A stretch of 64,000 bases of DNA from contig JAGKQI010000052.1 in assembly GCA_018806915.1 (NCBI GenBank), positions 496,001 to 560,000 of the forward strand, given 5' to 3'. The stretch's first letter is position 1; the number at the start of each line of letters is the position of its first letter. The notes beneath the pieces were generated by a model, which was not told the DNA's origin, made no database searches, and worked only from the letters and a program-made list of their open reading frames with translations. This document shows, piece by piece, positions 52,519 through 62,762 of the stretch. The translations under genes and the position numbers were made by a program. This stretch comes from Phytophthora colocasiae. Lineage: Eukaryota > Oomycota > Peronosporomycetes > Peronosporales > Peronosporaceae.

Positions 52519-55500
52519 ATGCAGGCGCTGCTTGGCCGCATTGCAGTGGCCCCCACAGAGTCCGCAGCGGCTTCCCCGTCGCCCAGCAGCTCCGTATCCA
52601 CCCCAAGTGCCTCCTCTACGCCACTTTCGCCTCGTGCCTCGCCTGCTAATGCTCAAACGACCGCTAAATCCGTCTTACCCGCAGTCAAGGCGGATATCGC
52701 ACTTGCCGTCGAGGCTTTACAGTTCGCGACGCTATTAGGAGAGCGTAAGAAGGCTGTAAATGCTCTTCAATCGTTAGCTCAGAAGTTCAAGGCGGGCCCA
52801 GACGACGAGCCTTCAGTTGAAGAGCAGGAGCTTGGTCAAGCTGCTGTACCGGCAGTTCTAGCTGCTCTAGTGTCCGATCCAAGAGATACTGAGCTCATGG
52901 AAGCTATGCTGGAGTTCCTGCAGTCAATTGTGAGCCGGTCGCCCTCGTCAGCTCTTTTACTGCTCGAACAGCCGCAGCAGAATGCTTCGGCTCTTACTGT
53001 AGCTCCTTGGGGCATGCAGACGAATCTTACGTTGCTACAGGACCCGTCGCCGTGGATCCGCGGCCCTGCTATTGCTCTAGTGAGAGCTTTGCAGGAAGCA
53101 CAACCTGGAGCGTTTGCTAAGGCTGTTTTGGAGTGTAAAGAGGGCCTTCGACGCCTTCTGGAGGTCGTGGAGGACCGACGGGAACACATTCGTGATGCAG
53201 CATTAGCGGTGCTTGGACAATTGACTGGACGGGACAAAAATGCTCAGCAGTTTCTGGCGTTTGAAGAAGGGTTTGCCAGGTTGTTCCAGATCATGGAGGT
53301 CGAAGGCTCGGCGGAGACTGGAGCGAGCCCTGCAAGCAGTGTCATTGCTGATTGCCTGCAGATTGTGAACAATATGCTGAGAGACAACCTCATGACACAG
53401 ACGCTGTTCCTGGAGATGCCGTACTTGGAGTCCCATGTGCCAAGAATATTGAGGTTGTCTGGAATTGATGGAGGAGAAGAAGAAGAAGACTCTGTGGCAT
53501 TGGGACGAAGGAAGCGCGTGCTTAAACTTGGATTGCAGCTTGTACGATTTCTAGTGGCGGGGTTGTACGAAGGAGCGAAGGAATCAACAATAGATGAAAT
53601 GGCACAGCGTGACAGGACGCGTAAGAGTCAGGAACTTTCGAGGATACAGAGTCTTGTAGCCCGACAGGAGGCGCTCATGGGTGCGGTCGGCGAGCTAGTT
53701 TGCTGCCGCAGTGATGTACTGACGGATTTGCGGTTGCAGGCACTGGATCTACTGAGATTAGTGAGTGAACACAACGGCGGCGCTCAGATGATTCTTGTGA
53801 ATCTCTATGCAACACCGTCAGGGCGTAATGTCCTTGCAGACTTGATGAACCTTGACGTCGGCAATGAAAGTGATGACTCGCCTGTAGCTGCTGCATCATC
53901 GGCACTATTGGACACGCTTTTTCAAGAGAACGAAGGTGCTCGTATGGCAGTTCTACAGCATATTCAGACCCCACCCCCGCCTCCAATGTCTGCAGATGGT
54001 GGATATGATACGGTTTCGCTCCCCCCTTCAGCAGGGCGGGTCTTGTTGGACGCTTTTATCGTCAATACGGACTATATCGCCCAATGCTGTGATAGTGGCG
54101 ACGTTGAAAAGCTGAAAACGAAGTTGGTGGTGGCATGGAAAGCAAGTCATCGACTGGCAAATCTTCTAGCTGATAGTTCCTACTGCAAGGAGCTTGCACT
54201 TCGCGTACCTGCAGAGTACAATGATTCGGAAGCCCGTGCAGTTGCTGGCGGACTTTTCCTTTCACGATGCATCCGCCTGTTGCGGTCCTTTTCCGAAGAT
54301 AACCTCACACCTGCAGTCCAGTCGATTGTTTTCCAGGCCAAACTGTCGGTGTTGCTGCTATTGATCCGCTGGTGTCACAGCTGCCCCAAGGCTGTTCGAG
54401 AAATTGTTAATTCCGTGACGAACTTGTCGGTGCTTGTGGACTCTTTGGCTGAAAAACCTGCGGCCATATCACAGCGATGCTTGACCGAGGCAGCGCAACT
54501 ACGGGGTTTGATCGCGCTACTACTTGGCTGCTGTCTGGAATTCCTCTGTGAAGACGAAGAAGAGCAGGCTCTGAAAATTGCGGTTACTGTAGCCTCAGCT
54601 GATGACGAGCCAGGATTACAGATGACCAGGGATCAATTTCTTCAGATGATCAGTAAACGCGTGGGTCTGGAGCAGTTTACGGATAGTTTAATTCAGTTCC
54701 AACAGACTCCAGCAATGTTAGCTTGTGCTCGAGGCAGCAAGACCCAGAGCTCACGTGCCTTACTCGCTTACCGTGCAACTTACGACATTAGCGAAGCAGA
54801 CGAAAGATCGAAAGAAGACGAAGCACATTACTTGTTCATGTTATACGAGCGAGCCTTCACGGTTTTCTACCGTGACATGGCGGAGCAGATCCAGAAGCGT
54901 ATAATCGCGATTTATACTGGTGTTGATGGGGCTTCAAATTCTGTTGACTCTGGGGCTCCTAATGCAATGGGTGCCTACCAGGACCTCATCCGTATGCAGG
55001 ATAAACAGATTCACGATCTACAACGAAAAGTAAGGGGGCTAAGCCAGGTTGAGGCGAACCAAGGAGGGACGAGTGGCACTCGATCAGTCCAGGAAGAAAT
55101 GCTCATGGAGCAACTGGAAGCTCAACGTAAGCAATTCCAACAGGAAAGAGCTGCGTTAGAAAGCAAAATCAAGACGATGTCGGAATCAGCGCTAGAAATG
55201 GAGACTCGCGTGAACGGCCTTACTATGGCGTATGAGCAGCTTGAGCAAGAGCATCAGCGTGGGCAGGAGTTGGCTGCAGGGGCCAACTCGATGCCTTCCA
55301 GTATTGCAAGCGAGCAACTCGCAGCACTACAAGCTGAACTGGAGGAAGAACGAGAAGCAAACCGGCGATTACGAGCTGAAGCCACAGCAGCTAAAAGTGG
55401 CTCAGGAAGCCAAGCTCTTCGTGAGAAGAGTGATGCCGAGCTAGCAACCGCTAGACTGATGAAACAGCTTGAGGAACTTCGTGTGGAAAGCGAGCGCAAG

Positions 55501-56433
55501 GACGAACAGCTTGCTGAAAGCAACCAAATGCTGGAAACGCTTACGAACGGTCAAACCCTGGTCAAGAATGACAACGAAAAACTAAAGGCTCAATTAGCAG
55601 AAGCACTATTACAATCTGGAGGAAGAGAGGGAGCAGAAACAGAGTCCAAGAGTATCATTGATGGTCTAAGGAGTGCCAAGGAGAAACTGGAGCGCCGTGT
55701 CGAAGAACTCGAAGCTGCTGCACGCGCGGCCTATGAAAAGGATCAAGAGGTTCTTCAACAACGGATTCAAGAGGTCGAGCAGGCTCGCCGTGCTACTCCC
55801 CCTGTGACTCCAGTTAAAGCAGCAATCGAGAGTGCTTTACCCAACAATGAGGCTGCCCATACAGAGGTAAATACGGAGGATCAACGCTTGAAAGAGCTCG
55901 TATCTTCCCAACTCGAGGAACTGAAAGGGTTGCGTGCTCTTGTCGTAGAAATGGAGTCAGTAGCGAAGGAGCGTGAAGCCAAGGTACAGCAAGCCTCGTT
56001 CCTACAAGAACTGGTGGCAGGGTACGATGTCCAGTCTCGACGGGACAAGGAAAAATACGACGCAACTATTCGCGAGCTGGAGGATGAATTAGCTCGGGCA
56101 TTCTTAGAGAAGAAGGACGCCGGGCGGAAGGCGAAAGCTGCTGTGAAAGAACTCGAGAACGAGGTCGCTCGCTTGTTCCTGGCTAAGGTGGAGCTTGAGA
56201 AGGAACTAGGAGCAAGTCACACTGAAAATGGCAGCACACATGGATCTTTCAGGAGGTCCATCGAGTCTGATAACAGCAGCAACTCGACAGTCGACGACTT
56301 GCTGGTGCTGGTGGCAAGCTTAGAGATTCAATGCTCCGTTCTGCGTGATACTCTGAAGGAATCTCAGGGAGAAGACGCTGTCGCAGTGGCAATAGAGTTG
56401 TCCAGACAGCGTGGAGCTGTCGTCTCCGTCTAA
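52519..56433 (+). CDS. USO1: General vesicular transport factor p115 / USO1
   Basis: 1304 residues, single exon; ATG 52519 is the first ATG of the frame. After a Ser/Pro-rich start, residues about 55-640 form the armadillo-like head (ALQFATLLGERKKAVNALQS, QDPSPWIRGPAIALVRALQ, IVNNMLRDNLMTQTLFLE, LDLLRLVSEHNGGAQMIL), which matches the Uso1/p115 globular head. A second helical part ends at FYRDMAEQIQKRI. From about 840 to 1280 it is a long coiled coil (EQLEAQRKQFQQERAALESK ... RVEELEAAARAAYEKD). The protein tethers COPI and COPII vesicles to the Golgi with Rab1 and golgins, and the tail fits a homodimer. The usual acidic C-terminal tail of animal p115 is weak or absent here (the end is SRQRGAVVSV). 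Confidence 0.88.
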   Translation: MQALLGRIAVAPTESAAASPSPSSSVSTPSASSTPLSPRASPANAQTTAKSVLPAVKADIALAVEALQFATLLGERKKAVNALQSLAQKFKAGPDDEPSVEEQELGQAAVPAVLAALVSDPRDTELMEAMLEFLQSIVSRSPSSALLLLEQPQQNASALTVAPWGMQTNLTLLQDPSPWIRGPAIALVRALQEAQPGAFAKAVLECKEGLRRLLEVVEDRREHIRDAALAVLGQLTGRDKNAQQFLAFEEGFARLFQIMEVEGSAETGASPASSVIADCLQIVNNMLRDNLMTQTLFLEMPYLESHVPRILRLSGIDGGEEEEDSVALGRRKRVLKLGLQLVRFLVAGLYEGAKESTIDEMAQRDRTRKSQELSRIQSLVARQEALMGAVGELVCCRSDVLTDLRLQALDLLRLVSEHNGGAQMILVNLYATPSGRNVLADLMNLDVGNESDDSPVAAASSALLDTLFQENEGARMAVLQHIQTPPPPPMSADGGYDTVSLPPSAGRVLLDAFIVNTDYIAQCCDSGDVEKLKTKLVVAWKASHRLANLLADSSYCKELALRVPAEYNDSEARAVAGGLFLSRCIRLLRSFSEDNLTPAVQSIVFQAKLSVLLLLIRWCHSCPKAVREIVNSVTNLSVLVDSLAEKPAAISQRCLTEAAQLRGLIALLLGCCLEFLCEDEEEQALKIAVTVASADDEPGLQMTRDQFLQMISKRVGLEQFTDSLIQFQQTPAMLACARGSKTQSSRALLAYRATYDISEADERSKEDEAHYLFMLYERAFTVFYRDMAEQIQKRIIAIYTGVDGASNSVDSGAPNAMGAYQDLIRMQDKQIHDLQRKVRGLSQVEANQGGTSGTRSVQEEMLMEQLEAQRKQFQQERAALESKIKTMSESALEMETRVNGLTMAYEQLEQEHQRGQELAAGANSMPSSIASEQLAALQAELEEEREANRRLRAEATAAKSGSGSQALREKSDAELATARLMKQLEELRVESERKDEQLAESNQMLETLTNGQTLVKNDNEKLKAQLAEALLQSGGREGAETESKSIIDGLRSAKEKLERRVEELEAAARAAYEKDQEVLQQRIQEVEQARRATPPVTPVKAAIESALPNNEAAHTEVNTEDQRLKELVSSQLEELKGLRALVVEMESVAKEREAKVQQASFLQELVAGYDVQSRRDKEKYDATIRELEDELARAFLEKKDAGRKAKAAVKELENEVARLFLAKVELEKELGASHTENGSTHGSFRRSIESDNSSNSTVDDLLVLVASLEIQCSVLRDTLKESQGEDAVAVAIELSRQRGAVVSV

Positions 56434-56494
56434 GTTCACCTTAATTTCAAGTTCTGATCTCCAAAATCACTCATCATTACCATAAAATGCTTTG

Positions 56495-57541
56495 TTACTG
56501 GTTTTTCCACTTGTTCCAGAAGAACGCAAAGATTACCAGCAGCCCGTAAGCAGCAGCCACGAGCTTTGTACTGAAACCCGAGAACACGGAGATCGGGTCG
56601 TCAACCACATGAATGTGGCTGCCTCCGCTGGTATGTGCGTCACAAGTGGCTCGACACGCTCCACATGGACACTGCTTGTCATCCGTCGACTTGGAGGCGA
56701 TTGATTCCAGCATTTGAGTTTGTGTCGGCAGCGTCTCTCGTGTTTCAATGACTTCCGAATAGTTCGAGCACTTCAACACGTCGTGGTCGAAGGATTTGTC
56801 CTTGCTGGCATTGAAACTCATCGTGATAAACTCGCCGTGACCCACTGCTCCGACCTGCATCTGGTAATTCAGAAACCCAAGAGACGACTTCATGGCTGCA
56901 GCCATTGAGGCCATCGCTGTGTTCTTACAGGAGTCGAAAACTGCACAAGTGAAGTCCTTGGCTAGTGCCACATTTAGCTCCAGCACCTTGACTTTTTCCT
57001 TGCCTGTCATCGGATCAGGTCGGTAATTGGTGCTTGGCCATGCATGAGCCATTTCCATGAACTGATCCTGCTCCGGAGAACACACAAGACCACACCACAA
57101 GTTCATAAGGTTGGCAGCACAGGCATCACAGCCCCCAGCGCTGTTCTTAGCGAAGACACTCGCTACCAACTTGAAGTTCTCGGCCATCGCTTGGTTCTGC
57201 TGCCACGAACAGCACGCATTTTCCTTGTACGCTGGACATTGAATAGCGAATTCACCACAGTGCGGACCAGCAGCCATGCCGTCCTTACGACATACACAGC
57301 CTCCATTGACACATTGGCCCTTGTCACTGCAGTCGGTGGCGTTAGTACAACTCCCGCCACCAATTACACTCGGCCAACCAGTTCCAGTCATCGGCTGCGG
57401 ATCCACAGGCTCCTTGTGCGCCTCAGGGATACAAGCATCATAGTCTGGGATGTTATCTGGATTTACACACGTCTGCGTCATCACACATTTGCCCTCCACG
57501 ACAGGAATTATCGCTAACAGCACGAGAAGGAGGAGAACCAT
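56495..57541 (-). CDS. Free-standing NPC1 N-terminal sterol-binding domain with membrane anchor
   Basis: 348 residues, single exon, ATG 57541. The signal peptide is about 1-17. A short EGF-like insert (CTNATDCSDKGQCVNGGCVC) lies at about 64-86. The body is the Niemann-Pick C1 N-terminal domain: CCSWQQNQAMAENF, GGCDACAANLMNLWCGLVCS and CAVFDSCKNTAMASM follow the NPC1 cysteine pattern, which in humans binds cholesterol. One membrane helix near the C-terminus (about 325-342, LVAAAYGLLVIFAFFW) ends the protein. Human NPC1 has 13 membrane helices; here the sterol-sensing and patched-like parts are absent, so this is a split or paralogous form. Phytophthora cannot make sterols and takes them up from hosts, so a role in sterol capture is a reasonable inference. 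Confidence 0.88.
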   Translation of the reverse strand: MVLLLLVLLAIIPVVEGKCVMTQTCVNPDNIPDYDACIPEAHKEPVDPQPMTGTGWPSVIGGGSCTNATDCSDKGQCVNGGCVCRKDGMAAGPHCGEFAIQCPAYKENACCSWQQNQAMAENFKLVASVFAKNSAGGCDACAANLMNLWCGLVCSPEQDQFMEMAHAWPSTNYRPDPMTGKEKVKVLELNVALAKDFTCAVFDSCKNTAMASMAAAMKSSLGFLNYQMQVGAVGHGEFITMSFNASKDKSFDHDVLKCSNYSEVIETRETLPTQTQMLESIASKSTDDKQCPCGACRATCDAHTSGGSHIHVVDDPISVFSGFSTKLVAAAYGLLVIFAFFWNKWKNQ

Positions 57542-57600
57542 CTTCTTCTTGTTTGATTAGCTTCAAGTGTGATGTACATTACATCAATTTTAGTATCAAT
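57542..57600. promoter_or_regulatory. 59-bp divergent promoter interval
   Basis: Only 59 bases lie between the ATG codons of the NPC1-domain gene and the mitochondrial-protein gene, too short for two ordinary promoters plus leaders. Either transcripts overlap or leaders are very short. No clear initiator or CCAAT motif is seen. Confidence 0.5.
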
Positions 57601-58413
57601 ATGGCTACACTTCGCTCCGCCGCTCAATTTTCACAAAAAGCATCAACTATGCTACGAAGTTCTACGCGTATTACGCGCTGCGTGCAGTCTTCTAGCGGTC
57701 GCTCCTACTCCAACCAGGCGCGTGACTGGCTCGGCATCGATGCGGAGTATATATCCATGCGCGGACTCAGTATTGCAGGCCGCGTACTCAATGGAATGCC
57801 AGAGTTTGTGCGGTACAGTCGTTCCAAACCCCGCGTCTTCGTTTCAGGCTCTTCGGACGAGGTGCGCAGCTCCATGTACGTGTTGACTCAGTTCCCAATG
57901 GAGACGCGGGTGGATCTGCCCGAGTTTGTGCAAGGTGCAGAGCGAGCAGCTCATACAGTGCTCCAGAGGCTTTATACACAGGATAAGGAGGAGACCAAGA
58001 CGTTCCTGGAGCATTTGGCCACGCCTGAAAGTGTTAAAATGCTGCTCCACAAACCGTCAGCTCCTGTGGAAGGTGAGAGCAAGAAGGGACAAGCAGCTTT
58101 GGAGCAACTCAATGTGAATAGCACAGCGTTAGCGGCAGTGGAGTACACACGAGAGAGGGCAGGAGACGATGTCAAAGGTGAATGGCTTACATTACGAGTG
58201 CAGTACGACGTCACGGAGCATCTACTAGTATCGCCGGAAGGTGGAGAAGGCATTGAAGACCGACAAGCGATCAACACGAAGTTCGCGTGGACTTTTGAAG
58301 CTGATGTAACCAAGCCCGAGGAACTGGAGTGGTGTATTGTAGCTGCCACACCATTTGAAGAGAAGCCGGCGGTGCTAACGTCGAGTACAGCTCAGGAAAA
58401 GCAAGACGTTTAA
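57601..58413 (+). CDS. Mitochondrially targeted protein, possibly Tim44/mL45-like
   Basis: 270 residues from ATG 57601. The N-terminus MATLRSAAQFSQKASTMLRS is a textbook mitochondrial presequence (Arg, Ser, Thr, no acids), continuing to about residue 35. The remaining chain shows EFVQGAERAAHTVLQRLYTQ, FLEHLATPESVKMLL and a C-terminal beta-rich end FAWTFEADV..ELEWCIVAATPF, weakly reminiscent of the Tim44/mL45/MBA1 NTF2-like domain, in which helices precede a twisted sheet ending in a Trp-containing strand. I am not confident of the family. It would act in the matrix if that is right. Confidence 0.7.
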   Translation: MATLRSAAQFSQKASTMLRSSTRITRCVQSSSGRSYSNQARDWLGIDAEYISMRGLSIAGRVLNGMPEFVRYSRSKPRVFVSGSSDEVRSSMYVLTQFPMETRVDLPEFVQGAERAAHTVLQRLYTQDKEETKTFLEHLATPESVKMLLHKPSAPVEGESKKGQAALEQLNVNSTALAAVEYTRERAGDDVKGEWLTLRVQYDVTEHLLVSPEGGEGIEDRQAINTKFAWTFEADVTKPEELEWCIVAATPFEEKPAVLTSSTAQEKQDV

Positions 58414-58770
58414 GTTCCTCAGTGAGTCTGGGTCTCCCATCTCAGCAGCACGGAGACGACGTCCAGGTATTAAACCCCACACTTCTCGAGCCAGTAAACC
58501 TCTGTAATAAGCGTAGCAACACGAATTAAAGGTTAGATGTTGCTCCTACAGACTACTGTAGTAAATCCTACAAGTTGAAGTAGAATAATCTTAACCAATC
58601 AAAAATCAGAACAACACGCCTTCATCCAATCAGAATGCAGGGATCGTGGCGTTAAGCCAATCACGACTTAGGCTGCGTGTCTTCTCGTGCGCAACACGCT
58701 GGAGGCACGAGCCTTGACGTAGAATACGTCACACGACCTCGTTTTAAAAGGAGGGTCCCTATTTCGAAGG

Positions 58771-58812
58771 GCAGTTGGGCGCGATGTGGCCAACTTTCTT
58801 GCAACGGTGGCA
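58771..58812 (-). pseudogene. gag zinc knuckle in satellite unit 1
   Basis: The minus strand reads CHRCKKVGHIAPNC, a perfect C-x2-C-x4-H-x4-C knuckle, followed by PSK and a stop at 58759-58761. It is repeated at the same place in each unit. Confidence 0.85.
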
Positions 58813-58825
58813 AGTCGTATCCGAT

Positions 58826-59268
58826 GATGAGCGATGAGACATCCCAATTCGTCATCATGGTGGCTACTCATCTGGGCGTCACCCCTATGACCTGGTATCG
58901 TCCGTTCGCGATCGAGCGTGATCACTCGGGTCGTATTGAGACATGGGTCATTTTCAAGGAAGCTATGAGTCGCCGCTTCCTGCCTCCGGACAGTGAATAT
59001 CGCCTCCGCGAGCGTTTGTGTGCGCCAAATCAGGGTTCGTCGCTGCATGATTACGTGGCGATTTTTCAAAAATTGCTCACCCAGTGCACGGTACCCATCA
59101 GCCAGCTGAAGCTCCGTTTTTATTTCCCAACAAGGATTAAAGACGGAGACTGCGAATCACGTTCGTGAAAACCATCCGGCGACACTGGACGAGACTATCC
59201 AGATCGCTATGCGCTTTGATCACGCTGGCAAACGTTCTCTCATGCTTGACAATGGGTGGCAGTCACAG
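58826..59268 (+). pseudogene. gag core in satellite unit 1, inverted relative to its ends
   Basis: The plus strand reads MSDETSQFVIMVATHLG, then TWVIFKEAMSRRFLPPDSEY, RLRERLCAPNQGSSLHDYVA and, after a shift near 59130, NHVRENHPATLDETIQIAMR to NGWQSQ. This is the retrotransposon gag domain (W..F...F.PP..E..LR..L....Q..SL..Y...F) of gypsy-like elements. It points the opposite way from the start and the zinc knuckle of the same gene. Confidence 0.85.
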
Positions 59269-59472
59269 CTCCAGCAGGTCTTCATCGAGCTTGCCATGAT
59301 AGGTTGGGGGTTCGTGGTTGCGGGCTACAGTTGGCTGTGCGGGAGAGCGCGTCGATGCGAGCTTGACTAGCAGCAATTGCTGCTGCATGAGGCCTTGAAA
59401 TTCAGTCTGCTGTCTCGCCAGCTGCTGTAGAAGGCCCTCAACGGTCTGCGGAGTGGTGGTCTCTTCCATCAC
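59263..59472 (-). pseudogene. gag N-terminus in satellite unit 1
   Basis: The minus strand reads from ATG 59472 MEETTTPQTVEGLLQQLARQ, a coiled-coil gag N-terminus, to PPTYHGKLDEDLLEL, the usual lead-in to the gag domain, where it abuts the inverted core. Confidence 0.85.
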
Positions 59473-59593
59473 GGTGAAGCAGGTCTTGAAAGTTTTTGTC
59501 GGCACGAGGGCCGGTTTCTTGACAAGTCGAAGCTTGACTTTCCAAGTGCTACTATGTAATGTAGTAGAGAAGGCAAATTGGAAAGCGAATTAA

Positions 59594-60648
59594 GGTTAGA
59601 TGTTGCTCTTACAGACTAGTAAATCCTACAAGTTGAAGTAGAATAATCTTAACCAATCAAAAATCAGAACAACACGCCTTCATCCAATCAGAATGCAGGG
59701 ATCGTGGCGTTAAGCCAATCACGACTTAGGCTGCGTGTCTTCTCGTGCGCAACACGCTGGAGGCACGAGCCTTGACGTAGAATACGTCACACGACCTCGT
59801 TTTAAAAGGAGGGTCCCTATTTCGAAGGGCAGTTGGGCGCGATGTGGCCAACTTTCTTGCAACGGTGGCAAGTCGTATCCGATGATGAGCGATGAGACAT
59901 CCCAATTCGTCATCATGGTGGCTACTCATCTGGGCGTCACCCTATGACCTGGTATCGTCCGTTCGCGATCGAGCGTGATCACTCGGGTCGTATTGAGACA
60001 TGGGTTATTTTCAAGGAAGCTATGAGTCGCCGCTTCCTGCCTCCGGACAGTGAATATCGCCTCCGCGAGCGTTTGTGTGCGCCAAATCAGGGTTCGTCGC
60101 TGCATGATTACGTGGCGATTTTTCAAAATTGCTCACCCAGTGCACGGTACCCATCAGCCAGCTGAAGCTCCGTTTTTATTTCCCAACAAGGATTAAAGAC
60201 GGAGACTGCGAATCACGTTCGTGAAAACCATCCGGCGACACTGGACGAGACTATCCAGATCGCTATGCGCTTTGATCACGCTGGCAAACGTTCTCTCATG
60301 CTTGACAATGGGTGGCAGTCACAGCTCCAGCAGGTCTTCATCGAGCTTGCCATGATAGGTTGGGGTTCGTGGTTGCGGGCTACAGTTGGCTGTGCGGAGA
60401 GCGCGTCGATGCGAGCTTGACTAGCAGCAATTGCTGCTGCATGAGGCCTTGAAATTCAGTCTGCTGTCTCGCCAGCTGCTGTAGAAGGCCCTCAACGGTC
60501 TGCGGAGTGGTGGTCTCTTCCATCACGGTGAAGCAGGTCTTGAAAGTTTTTGTCGGCACGAGGGCCGGTTTCTTGGACAAGTCGAAGCTTGACTTTCCAA
60601 GTGCTACTATGTAATGTAGTAGAGAAGGCAAATTGGAAAGCGAATTAA
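59594..60648. repeat. Satellite unit 2 (type B)
   Basis: 1055 bp, with one base fewer in each of the C-run (59940), A-run (60126) and G-run (60363). Confidence 0.9.
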
Positions 60649-61707
60649 GGTTAGATGTTGCTCTTACAGACTAGTAAATCCTACAAGTTGAAGTAGAATA
60701 ATCTTAACCAATCAAAAATCAGAACAACACGCCTTCATCCAATCAGAATGCAGGGATCGTGGCGTTAAGCCAATCACGACTTAGGCTGCGTGTCTTCTCG
60801 TGCGCAACACGCTGGAGGCACGAGCCTTGACGTAGAATACGTCACACGACCTCGTTTTAAAAGGAGGGTCCCTATTTCGAAGGGCAGTTGGGCGCGATGT
60901 GGCCAACTTTCTTGCAACGGTGGCAAGTCGTATCCGATGATGAGCGATGAGACATCCCAATTCGTCATCATGGTGGCTACTCATCTGGGCGTCACCCCTA
61001 TGACCTGGTATCGTCCGTTCGCGATCGAGCGTGATCACTCGGGTCGTATTAAGACATGGGTCATTTTCAAGGAAGCTATGAGTCGCCGCTTCCTGCCTCC
61101 GGACAGTGAATATCGCCTCCGCGAGCGTTTGTGTGCGCCAAATCAGGGTTCGTCGCTGCATGATTACGTGGCGATTTTTCAAAAATTGCTCACCCAGTGC
61201 ACGGTACCCATCAGCCAGCTGAAGCTCCGTTTTTATTTCCCAACAAGGATTAAAGACGGAGACTGCGAATCACGTTCGTGAAAACCATCCGGCGACACTG
61301 GACGAGACTATCCAGATCGCTATGCGCTTTGATCACGCTGGCAAACGTTCTCTCATGCTTGACAATGGGTGGCAGTCACAGCTCCAGCAGGTCTTCATCG
61401 AGCTTGCCATGATAGGTTGGGGGTTCGTGGTTGCGGGCTACAGTTGGCTGTGCGGAGAGCGCGTCGATGCGAGCTTGACTAGCAGCAATTGCTGCTGCAT
61501 GAGGCCTTGAAATTCAGTCTGCTGTCTCGCCAGCTGCTGTAGAAGGCCCTCAACGGTCTGCGGAGTGGTGGTCTCTTCCATCACGGTGAAGCAGGTCTTG
61601 AAAGTTTTTGTCGGCACGAGGGCCGGTTTCTTGGACAAGTCGAAGCTTGGACTTTCCAAGTGCTACTATGTAATGTAGTAGAGAAGGCAAATTGGAAAGC
61701 GAATTAA
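60649..61707. repeat. Satellite unit 3 (type A)
   Basis: 1059 bp, with the same long C-, A- and G-run forms as unit 1. Confidence 0.9.
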
Positions 61708-62762
61708 GGTTAGATGTTGCTCTTACAGACTAGTAAATCCTACAAGTTGAAGTAGAATAATCTTAACCAATCAAAAATCAGAACAACACGCCTTCATCCA
61801 ATCAGAATGCAGGGATCGTGGCGTTAAGCCAATCACGACTTAGGCTGCGTGTCTTCTCGTGCGCAACACGCTGGAGGCACGAGCCTTGACGTAGAATACG
61901 TCACACGACCTCGTTTTAAAAGGAGGGTCCCTATTTCGAAGGGCAGTTGGGCGCGATGTGGCCAACTTTCTTGCAACGGTGGCAAGTCGTATCCGATGAT
62001 GAGCGATGAGACATCCCAATTCGTCATCATGGTGGCTACTCATCTGGGCGTTACCCTATGACCTGGTATCGTCCGTTCGCGATCGAGCGTGATCACTCGG
62101 GTCGTATTGAGACATGGGTTATTTTCAAGGAAGCTATGAGTCGCCGCTTCCTGCCTCCGGACAGTGAATATCGCCTCCGCGAGCGTTTGTGTGCGCCAAA
62201 TCAGGGTTCGTCGCTGCATGATTACGTGGCGATTTTTCAAAAGTGCTCACCCAGTGCACGGTACCCATCAGCCAGCTGAAGCTCCGTTTTTATTTCCCAA
62301 CAAGGATTAAAGACGGAGACTGCGAATCACGTTCGTGAAAACCATCCGGCGACACTGGACGAGACTATCCAGATCGCTATGCGCTTTGATCACGCTGGCA
62401 AACGTTCTCTCATGCTTGACAATGGGTGGCAGTCACAGCTCCAGCAGGTCTTCATCGAGCTTGCCATGATAGGTTGGGGTTCGTGGTTGCGGGCTACAGT
62501 TGGCTGTGCGGAGAGCGCGTCGATGCGAGCTTGACTAGCAGCAATTGCTGCTGCATGAGGCCTTGAAATTCAGTCTGCTGTCTCGCCAGCTGCTGTAGAA
62601 GGCCCTCAACGGTCTGCGGAGTGGTGGTCTCTTCCATCACGGTGAAGCAGGTCTTGAAAGTTTTTGTCGGCACGAGGGCCGGTTTCTTGGACAAGTCGAA
62701 GCTTGACTTTCCAAGTGCTACTATGTAATGTAGTAGAGAAGGCAAATTGGAAAGCGAATTAA
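61708..62762. repeat. Satellite unit 4 (type B)
   Basis: 1055 bp, with the same three shortened runs as unit 2 (the A-run position reads CAAAAGTG). Confidence 0.9.

Larger units (their letters stand above)
58531..59593. repeat. Satellite unit 1 (type A)
   Basis: 1063 bp. It has the long forms CACCCCTATG, CAAAAATTG and GGTTGGGGGTTC and the first-unit-specific insertion near 58556. Confidence 0.9.

Noticed and set aside
58677..59168. 163-codon plus-strand frame repeated in several satellite units, read as a gene
   Set aside because: Its first 50 codons cross the antisense zinc knuckle, and the true gag homology starts later and shifts frame near 59130. It is a fragment of a retroelement gene in a satellite.
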